Source: CAUZEO01 sp963578625
GTDB lineage: Bacteria; Verrucomicrobiota; Kiritimatiellia; SLOV01
NCBI GenBank assembly: GCA_963578625.1
Contig: CAUZEO010000046.1
Span: 1-20,597 of the forward strand
Reading direction: 5' to 3'
DNA: 20,597 nucleotides
Position numbers and translations under genes: made by a program. The notes under the pieces are model-generated. The model worked only from the letters and a program-made list of their open reading frames with translations. It was not told the DNA's origin and did not search any database. Numbering within the stretch: the stretch's first letter is position 1; every line of letters starts with the position of its first letter. This document shows, in pieces, positions 15,739 to 20,597 of this stretch.

Positions 15739-16797
15739 ATGATAAGAACCAAGGTCATAGGCGCCGGTGGATACGGCGGGGTGGGGATTACGGAGCTGCT
15801 GCTGCAGCATCCGGAAGCGGATCTTGTCTGTTTCGTCGCCAAGAACGACGTGGGGATGAAGATGAGCGACCTCTATCCCCACCTGACGGGGTACTGTGAT
15901 CTTCCCATCCTGTCGCCCGACAATCCCGATGCCTGCGAGCCGGTCGACCTGACGATCTTTGCGACGCCGGACGGCATCGCGATGTCTTCGGCGACGGAAG
16001 TATCGGCGCAGAAGAGCAGGATCATCGATTTCAGCGGCGATTTCAGATTCCCGTCGGCTTCCTGTTACCGCGAATATGCGGAGCGAATCGGGCGGGATGT
16101 AGAGCACAAGGCGCCAGACCTTCTCCCGAACACGGTGTACGGCCTGCCCGAATTGCGCCGGAAAGAAATCAACGAGAAGACCCCTGTCGTCGGTAATGCG
16201 GGATGTTTCGCGGTCAGTTGCATCCTGGGTCTTGCGCCGGCGGTGAAATACAAGCTGATCGAGCCCGATACGATTATCTGCGATGCCAAATCGGGGATTT
16301 CAGGGGCGGGCAAGAAGCCGAATCCCGCCTTTCATTTTCCTGCGCGATACGACCAGATCAACGCCTACCGGTTTTCCGGGCACCAGCACGTGGTGGAAAT
16401 TGAGCAGGAGCTGAGTACGCTGGCGGGGTCCGAGATCGCGATCACGTTTACGCCCCAGGTGATTCCGGCCTGCCGCGGTATACTTTCGACGCTCTATGCG
16501 CGGCTGGGGGAAGGCGTGAATCTCGCCAAGGTGATGGATGCGTACAAAGTTTTCCATAAGGACAATTACTTCGTGCGGATTTTCGACCGGGATACCCCAA
16601 TTGGAACGATGCATGTTCGGGGGTCGAACTACTGTTTTCTCACCGTAGATGTCGACGAGCGGACGAGCCGGCTGCGGGTCGTTTCGCACATCGACAACCT
16701 GGTAAAGGGGCAGGCCGGTAATGCAGTTCAGAACATGAACCTGATGTTCGGATTCGATGAAAAGGTCGGTCTGGACCGGCCCGGGCAGTATCCCTGA
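15739..16797 (+). CDS. argC: N-acetyl-gamma-glutamyl-phosphate reductase
   Basis: A 352-residue enzyme of arginine biosynthesis that reduces N-acetyl-glutamyl phosphate to the semialdehyde with NADPH. The N-terminal Rossmann motif is GAGGYGGVGITELLLQHPEA (9-28). Others are FATPDG, IDFSGDFRF, YGLPELRR, the active-site cysteine in VVGNAGCFAV (about Cys155; most family members have GNPGCY), KSGISGAGKKP, and the histidine region SGHQHVVEIEQEL (about 216). The C-terminus, with NYCFLTVDVDERTSRLRVVSHIDNL, is standard: NLVKGQAGNAVQNMNLMFG. Length is normal. ATG 15739 lies 33 bases after the helicase stop with no strong Shine-Dalgarno, so argC may be the tail of that operon, although its function is unrelated. 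A LysW-dependent LysY role is possible but has no support in the neighbourhood. Confidence 0.93.
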   Translation: MIRTKVIGAGGYGGVGITELLLQHPEADLVCFVAKNDVGMKMSDLYPHLTGYCDLPILSPDNPDACEPVDLTIFATPDGIAMSSATEVSAQKSRIIDFSGDFRFPSASCYREYAERIGRDVEHKAPDLLPNTVYGLPELRRKEINEKTPVVGNAGCFAVSCILGLAPAVKYKLIEPDTIICDAKSGISGAGKKPNPAFHFPARYDQINAYRFSGHQHVVEIEQELSTLAGSEIAITFTPQVIPACRGILSTLYARLGEGVNLAKVMDAYKVFHKDNYFVRIFDRDTPIGTMHVRGSNYCFLTVDVDERTSRLRVVSHIDNLVKGQAGNAVQNMNLMFGFDEKVGLDRPGQYP

Positions 16798-16857
16798 AGG
16801 AGGATTTTACTTCATTGGGCACACGATCCCGGTTCCGACCCGAAACGGGGGAACTTG

Positions 16858-17421
16858 GTTTCGGTTTCATGGGGCGTATGCCCGTTCATCGTGTGAGCCG
16901 GTCTTTCACAGGCGCAGGTCCCCGAGCAAATCAACTACCAGGCCCGACTGGAAATCGACGGGCAATTCGTCACGACACGGGGGTGGAGGTCATATTTCGC
17001 CTCTATGACATGAGTTCAAACGGCAACCTTCTCTGCGACGAAACCTAGGCCGTGGATGTTGTGGAGGGCGTGTACGCCACCGGCATCGGCGCTTCCAATG
17101 GCGTACCCGGTTCACTGACCGCCGCGATCGTCGGAAACTCGCAGGTATGGCTGGAGACGGAGGTGGATGGCCAGACCTTGTCGCCGCGGGAACGCTTGGT
17201 GACCGTGCCCTACGCAATGACGGCCGGGACCGCTCTATTCGGCGATGAGATCACAACCAACGAGTCAAATTAAACACCTCGTTGATGCTGGACGTCAATG
17301 ACTTGAAACTTACGGATGCCGGCGGCGAACTCAGCGCTGATCTCAGCGGTCTGATTAATGATGCGGATGCGGATCCAACAAATGAACTCAACGTTGCCGT
17401 ATCGTTCAACTCCGGGAACAA
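16858..17421 (+). pseudogene. Decayed secreted surface protein (QINYQ / LSPRE type)
   Basis: Reading across lesions gives a recognisable secreted protein: a signal-peptide remnant ending LSQAQ, VPEQINYQARLEIDGQFV, then EVIFRLYDMSSNGNLLCDET, AVDVVEGVYA, SQVWLETEVDGQTLSPRERL, VTVPYAM, then NDLKLTDAGGELSADLSGL and NDADADPTNELNV. Such QINYQGRL...LSPRQ.I.SVPYA proteins are large surface or extracellular proteins in many environmental bacteria. Lesions I can place are a TGA in the signal peptide (16894-16896), a frameshift between about 16967 and 16985, a TAG (17046-17048) and a 1-base loss near 17268-17273. The 3' end is cut off at the synthase gene (17422). AGGAGG directly after the argC stop may be the relic of its ribosome-binding site. 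The gene is clearly dead; its original function is unknown. Confidence 0.8.
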
Positions 17422-18306
17422 TCAGGTGTCCCGTGCAATGATGAATCGTGCGATCGCCGCGAGAGGATCGGGATCGCCTGAAAGTCCATCCAGCTTTTTG
17501 ATGGCGTTTTCTACGAGAGCGTTGGCCATTTCCCTTGCCTTGGGAATCCCGTGTATTCGGACGTAGGTATTTTTGCCGCGCTGGTCGTCGCTACCCACGG
17601 GTTTGCCGAGCGTCATTTCGTCGCTGGTAGCGTTGAGCACGTCGTCGGCAATCTGGAAGGCAAGCCCGATGTCGGCTCCGTACCGGGTCAAGGCATCGAG
17701 TTCTGTCGGTTTCCCGCCGGCCTCGATGCATCCGATTCGAACGGCGCCGCGAATCAGCATGGCGGTCTTATGAATATGGATGAATTGCAGGTCATCCTCA
17801 TCGAGGAGACTGCCTTCGCCCGCAAGATCCTCCACCTGCCCCGCAATCACGCCCTGGTGGCCCGCGGCTTGGGCCAGTTCGAGCACCAGTTGCGTGGGGG
17901 GGTAGGGGGAGGGCGCGGGGGCGGCGGCGATCCACTCGAATGCGAGCGTCAGCAGGGCGTCGCCGGCCAAAACGGCGATGTCTTCGCCGAATTTCACATG
18001 GCAAGTGGGCATGCTCCGGCGCAGGTCGTCGTCGTCCATACAGGGCAGGTCGTCGTGAATCAGGGTGTAGGTGTGGAGAATCTCAAGTGCGCCGGCGCTG
18101 TGCATGACTTCATCAACGGATCCGCCGACGGCCTCCGCCGCGGCGATACAGAGGGTGGGGCGGACGCGCTTTCCACCCGCCAGCGTGGAATATCGCATGG
18201 CCTCGTGGAGCGTGGATGGACGTTCCCGCTCGGGGGGCAGATGCAGGTCCAGGAATCTGTCCACGAGATCGCGCCGTTCCTTGAGGTATGTCGTCAAATC
18301 GATCAC
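17422..18306 (-). CDS. ispA: Polyprenyl synthetase, farnesyl/geranylgeranyl diphosphate synthase type
   Basis: A 294-residue trans-prenyltransferase that condenses isopentenyl diphosphate with allylic diphosphates, feeding quinone, undecaprenyl and other isoprenoid synthesis. LAGGKRVRPTLCIAAAEAVG (about 53-72), HTYTLIHDDLPCMDDDDLRR (about 80-98; first Asp-rich motif of the bacterial DDxxxxD type), GQVEDLAG, HIHKTAMLI and AFQIADDVLN (second Asp-rich motif, about 221; the usual final Asp is Asn), then GKPVGSDDQRGKNTYV. The length fits IspA. I chose GTG 18306 (VIDLTTYLKERRDLV); the frame runs further upstream but through the promoter region and the start of the divergent gene. The C-terminus ends FIIARDT. 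Product chain length (C15 or C20) is not certain from the sequence. Confidence 0.9.
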   Translation of the reverse strand: MIDLTTYLKERRDLVDRFLDLHLPPERERPSTLHEAMRYSTLAGGKRVRPTLCIAAAEAVGGSVDEVMHSAGALEILHTYTLIHDDLPCMDDDDLRRSMPTCHVKFGEDIAVLAGDALLTLAFEWIAAAPAPSPYPPTQLVLELAQAAGHQGVIAGQVEDLAGEGSLLDEDDLQFIHIHKTAMLIRGAVRIGCIEAGGKPTELDALTRYGADIGLAFQIADDVLNATSDEMTLGKPVGSDDQRGKNTYVRIHGIPKAREMANALVENAIKKLDGLSGDPDPLAAIARFIIARDT

Positions 18307-18421
18307 TTGCCTAGAATGTAAGAAGTAGATCGAACAATGAAGAACAATGTGCAGCAAAGCCCGGGATTCGTGAAAAATCAGCTTTCCCAACTCCGGCGGG
18401 TGCGCCACATTTGTTGTCGCC
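18307..18421. promoter_or_regulatory. Divergent promoter region, ispA / ACT-domain gene
   Basis: A 115-base region between two outward-facing genes, so promoters for both should lie here. I see no convincing -35/-10 pair and no strong Shine-Dalgarno for either gene. Confidence 0.4.
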
Positions 18422-18961
18422 ATGAAAAATTTCATTGTGACGTCCGTCGTGGGGAAAGACCGCCCCGGTTTCGTGAACCTGATTACCAGCCGAATTCGTG
18501 AAATCGGCGGAAATGTGGAACTCCAGCGATCCACGCGGATGGCGGAGGAATTTGCCGCAATTATTCTATTTTCTGTTGAAGGCGGAGATTCAAACGTGGC
18601 GGCGGCAGTGGAGGCCGTGCAGGGAATCCGTGCTGAGGACACGCTCATTCATGCAAGATCGGCGGTAACCCAGGGCGGATCAGGCGGAGTGAGTGGGACC
18701 TCGGCGGAGCTGACCGCGGTGGGAGCCGATCAGCAGGGTATTATCGACGAAGTGACGCTGCTCCTCTTCAGGCGGCAAATCAACATCGAGTCGATGAATT
18801 ACGACGTCGACAGCGCACCTATGACCGGCCAGAGCCTGTTTCGGATGGAGGCACGCCTAAGCATACCCGACAGTGTCGATATTGACGGTCTGAAGGACGA
18901 ACTCCGCCAATTGGAGCAGTCCTTGAACTTTGACATCCTGTTCCGGCATCCGTCCGGCTAA
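18422..18961 (+). CDS. Two-ACT-domain protein, GcvR-like
   Basis: A 179-residue soluble protein made of two ACT domains. The first (1-80) starts MKNFIVTSVVGKDRPGFVNL, with the G-DRPG loop that binds amino acids in this family, and EIGGNVELQRSTRMAEEFAA. The second (about 92-175) has AVGADQQGIIDEVTLLLFRR, then ESMNYDVDSAPMTGQSLF and RMEARLSIP. This layout is that of the glycine cleavage system transcriptional repressor (GcvR) family and related ACT regulators. GcvR itself acts with GcvA, and no gcv gene is in the window, so the target is unknown; amino-acid sensing is the reasonable inference. It is transcribed divergently from ispA. The start has no clear Shine-Dalgarno. Length agrees with the family. 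Confidence 0.85.
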   Translation: MKNFIVTSVVGKDRPGFVNLITSRIREIGGNVELQRSTRMAEEFAAIILFSVEGGDSNVAAAVEAVQGIRAEDTLIHARSAVTQGGSGGVSGTSAELTAVGADQQGIIDEVTLLLFRRQINIESMNYDVDSAPMTGQSLFRMEARLSIPDSVDIDGLKDELRQLEQSLNFDILFRHPSG

Positions 18962-18975
18962 AATCGATCTGGCGA

Positions 18976-18995
18976 TCCCGCCCGCAAGGGGGGGA
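18976..18995. terminator. Possible bidirectional terminator hairpin
   Basis: TCCCGCCC, a GCAA tetraloop and GGGGGGGA form a GC-rich stem with one G-G mismatch between the converging stops at 18961 and 18998. There is no T-run, so rho-independent action is uncertain. Confidence 0.4.
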
Positions 18996-18997
18996 TT

Positions 18998-19681
18998 CTA
19001 GGGGAAGGCCTGCCAGTACTCCGATGGGATGTCGTTTTTTTCCCGCCATCCGGTGTGGCCGTCGACGAACACAATATCCGTGCCCTTGTTATGACGATCC
19101 GCGACCTTTGATTTTTCGGTTTCGTTGATGTAGACGGGGCGATCATCCGCCACATCTAAGATCAAAATTGTCGTGGATGGATTTGGGATCGTGTTCATTC
19201 GCAAAGCGCTATCGTTCAGGTCCTCATTGGAGCCGAAGGAACTCTGCACATTCGCGCCGCCAGGTAATTTATTCTCTGACGGGCAGAGAAGCGTCGGGTT
19301 ACAAATGCCGGGACCGCCTTGCGAGCCCGGCGACCAGGCGAGCCATGCGGGAGGTTTCCCGGCTACGGAATATCTGGCGGCGACCATGTGGACCCAGTTG
19401 CTCGTTGCCTTGTCTACTGCCTCGGGAAACTTATCGTCGTGTGCCTCGGCATGAAGTTGAAACGCGGTCCCGAGCTGCCTCAAGTTATTCATACAGGTGG
19501 TTTGTTTTGCCTTTCCCAGAGCTGAGCGGACGGCCGGGACAAGCAGGGTCGTGAGGCCGAAGATAATCATGATGACGATCAACAGCTCGGTCAGGGTGAA
19601 ACCGAATATTTGCGCGTCGAATTTCGAGGGTTTCCCCTCGATTGGTTTCCGGCCGGTGCCGGAGGCTCTACGAATCAGCAT
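18998..19681 (-). CDS. Type II secretion-type pseudopilin (prepilin N-terminal methylation, H-x9-DG)
   Basis: About 227 residues. The class III signal has a basic leader, then IFG|FTLTELLIVIMII: cleavage after Gly, Phe as first mature residue and Glu at position 5, followed by a membrane helix. Next come AKQTTCMNNLRQLGTAFQLH and a globular head. The C-terminal part has ADRHNKGTDIVFVDGHTGW, which matches the H-x9-DG motif of the large pseudopilin-like families common in Planctomycetota, Verrucomicrobiota and Lentisphaerota. Four Cys are present, two of them (GICNPTLLCPSENK) possibly disulfide-bonded. I prefer ATG 19681 because GAGCGAGG stands just upstream; an in-frame ATG at 19699 would add six residues. 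The leader (27 or 33 residues) is long. The gene stands alone, converging on the ACT gene; its protein would be processed by a prepilin peptidase and reach the envelope. Confidence 0.85.
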   Translation of the reverse strand: MLIRRASGTGRKPIEGKPSKFDAQIFGFTLTELLIVIMIIFGLTTLLVPAVRSALGKAKQTTCMNNLRQLGTAFQLHAEAHDDKFPEAVDKATSNWVHMVAARYSVAGKPPAWLAWSPGSQGGPGICNPTLLCPSENKLPGGANVQSSFGSNEDLNDSALRMNTIPNPSTTILILDVADDRPVYINETEKSKVADRHNKGTDIVFVDGHTGWREKNDIPSEYWQAFP

Positions 19682-19787
19682 GATTGCCTCGCTCTCCATG
19701 GTCTATAGGCTTCTACAACGATACACGGAATGGGGGAATTGGGCAATTCGGGCTGCGGCCCCATTGGCTGGAATGAGGCCATAAAAC

Positions 19788-19836
<49 letters not shown>

Positions 19837-20102
19837 CTGTAGGATGTTGGAGTGGGCGTTTTACTTAATGTTTTTGAAGTTCCTTGGCGGCGTGAAACAG
19901 GGTGAAGCAGGGTGAGTCGTAGCTTTTTCGTAGCAGTAGCAGCGTGATCATTACCGGGTTAAGAGAAGAGAGAGAGGGGGTATACCCTTGCCCACCCCGC
20001 CCCCCTGTTCTCACATTGTATATGTCTCCGGAATTTTTTGGCTTCCGACCGTGGACGTGGGCCAGTGGGGATCATCCTTCTCTGCTGGTTGGGGCTCGTA
20101 AA
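19837..20102. other. Gene-free stretch beyond the tRNA scar
   Basis: I see no gene in these 266 bases. They hold a three-step direct repeat, GTGAAACAGG / GTGAAGCAGG / GTGA (19892-19915), a purine tract (about 19962-19980) followed by a 10-bp palindrome GGGTATACCC (19978-19987) and a C-rich tract to about 20007. Short direct repeats near a tRNA scar can be arm-binding sites of an integrase, but nothing else supports that here. A plus-strand TGGGCCAGT at 20059-20067 matches the right end of the miniature element downstream. Confidence 0.4.
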
Positions 20103-20267
20103 ACTGGCCCATGAACGGTGTTAGTCTGCGCACCTTAACCAAGGAGGCAGGCGAATGAAGGGAAAACGCCGGACGGCGGAAGAAAAGATCCGCATATTGA
20201 GACAAGCGTACGGAGAACGAACGATCCTGTAACCTGGTGCCCGGACTAACATAACTACTGGGCCAGT
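20103..20267. mobile_element. Miniature IS3-type element with terminal inverted repeats
   Basis: The two ends are inverted repeats of 26 bases: ACTGGCCCATGAACGGTGTT...AGTCTG (20103-20128) against the complement of 20242-20267, which reads ACTGGCCCAGTAGTTATGTT...AGTCCG. The first 9 bases and the TGTTAGTC block match exactly; the spacer of about 8 bases between them differs. Inside are a strong ribosome-binding site (AAGGAGG, about 20140) and only the 5' end of a transposase orfA. The total size of 165 bp makes it a non-autonomous, MITE-like derivative of an IS3-family element made by internal deletion. Confidence 0.65.
20155..20232 (+). pseudogene. 5' fragment of IS3-family transposase OrfA
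   Basis: Twenty-five codons from ATG to TAA: MKGKRRTAEEKIRILRQAYG followed by ERTIL. This is the N-terminal helix-turn-helix start of IS3-type OrfA proteins (KRR.(T/S)(A/P)EE.I.ILR.A), which are normally about 90-120 residues and continue with a second helix and leucine zipper. The rest and all of OrfB are missing. The frame ends just before the right inverted repeat, so it cannot encode a functional transposase. Confidence 0.7.
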
Positions 20268-20339
20268 TCGGTAAGCCCGGCCACCTTGTGGCCAGTTCCA
20301 GCGAAAATGAAATTCGAGTTTAATTTCCGGGTCTTCCAG

Positions 20340-20597
20340 CTACCACTTCTCGACAGCGCCCAGCAGTAATTTCTGTTCATCTGTACCGTGCTCACGAAGA
20401 TGGCGGGCCTTGGGCCCTTCGAAAGACTCTCGAGATTTCATCCAAGCGTTTTGGTAGCACATCAGGCACACGCGTCTACGCATGGCGTTGTTTGCCACCC
20501 CACGATGATAGATCCAGCCGTCGAACATCACAGCCTGACCCGGCCGAGCCATCACATGTAGCTCATCGGGAAAACGCGGATGACCCGCAGGTGGACC
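20340..20597 (-). CDS. Phytanoyl-CoA dioxygenase (PhyH) family protein, C-terminal part
   Basis: The frame is open from the right edge to TAG at 20340, giving the last 85 residues; the N-terminus lies outside the window. GPPAGHPRFPDELHVMARPG leads into QAVMFDGWIYHRGVANN, where the His of YHRG is the distal iron ligand of the 2-His-1-carboxylate triad. After it comes RRRVCLMCYQNAWMKSRESF, containing an Arg-rich segment where the 2-oxoglutarate-binding residue is expected. PhyH-family enzymes are Fe(II)/2-oxoglutarate-dependent hydroxylases. Members from environmental bacteria usually act on unknown small molecules, so the substrate is not assigned. It ends 73 bases right of the miniature element. 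Confidence 0.8.
   Translation of the reverse strand, partial: GPPAGHPRFPDELHVMARPGQAVMFDGWIYHRGVANNAMRRRVCLMCYQNAWMKSRESFEGPKARHLREHGTDEQKLLLGAVEKW

Noticed and set aside
17551..18321. Plus-strand frame of 256 codons opposite the prenyl synthase
   Set aside because: Antisense to ispA, whose Asp-rich motifs are in the minus frame; the plus translation is Gly-rich and matches nothing.
18307..18648. 114-codon N-terminal extension of the prenyl synthase
   Set aside because: It overlaps the divergent ACT gene in antisense and would exceed the family length.

Overview
The window looks like a chromosome segment, or a contig, from an uncultivated GC-rich bacterium. A pseudopilin with an H-x9-DG C-terminal motif, a PhyH-family dioxygenase, a surface protein of the QINYQ / LSPRE.L..VPYA type and many non-Shine-Dalgarno starts fit best with the PVC group (Verrucomicrobiota, Kiritimatiellota, Planctomycetota) or allied lineages such as Hydrogenedentota. 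This placement is inference: the window holds no rRNA or other decisive marker.

Positions 1-9364 are almost entirely minus-strand. From right to left come an apparent operon of a 131-residue protein of unknown family and two ABC exporter half-transporters (8969-9364, 7174-8949, 5408-7177), a secreted alpha/beta-hydrolase truncated at its C-terminus (4813-5307), a membrane-anchored protein with four DnaJ-type CxxC motifs (4166-4834), a class II ketose-bisphosphate aldolase (2799-3650), a succinate-semialdehyde-dehydrogenase-like enzyme (1259-2689), and a protein cut by the left edge (1-551). The stretch also carries two related long inverted repeats, each directly 5' of a gene (2697-2788, 3661-3757), a possible single arm of the same element (881-918), and a hairpin repeat at about 1051-1193 whose relative lies at 9487-9598.

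Positions 9626-16797 form a plus-strand block. An AddB-like nuclease and an AddA/RecB-like helicase-nuclease overlap by 4 bases and probably form a recombinational-repair and DNA-end-processing enzyme. argC (arginine biosynthesis) follows after 33 bases. A surface-protein gene in advanced decay comes next (about 16858-17421), with two stop codons and two frameshifts.

Positions 17422-19699 hold a farnesyl/geranylgeranyl diphosphate synthase (minus), a divergent two-ACT-domain GcvR-like protein (plus) and a convergent type II pseudopilin (minus).

The right end looks like the edge of an inserted or rearranged region. At 19788-19836 lies the exact 3' part of a tRNA-Asp(GUC) gene, from the anticodon stem to CCA, with no 5' half. 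That is the usual scar of tRNA-targeted integration. Beyond it are about 270 bases without genes, a 165-bp miniature element with terminal inverted repeats that holds only the first 25 codons of an IS3-type OrfA, and the C-terminus of a PhyH-family dioxygenase running off the window. The most notable observations are this tRNA scar with its neighbouring miniature element, the two dispersed repeat families, and the cluster of decayed genes. I found no CRISPR array, rRNA or intact tRNA.
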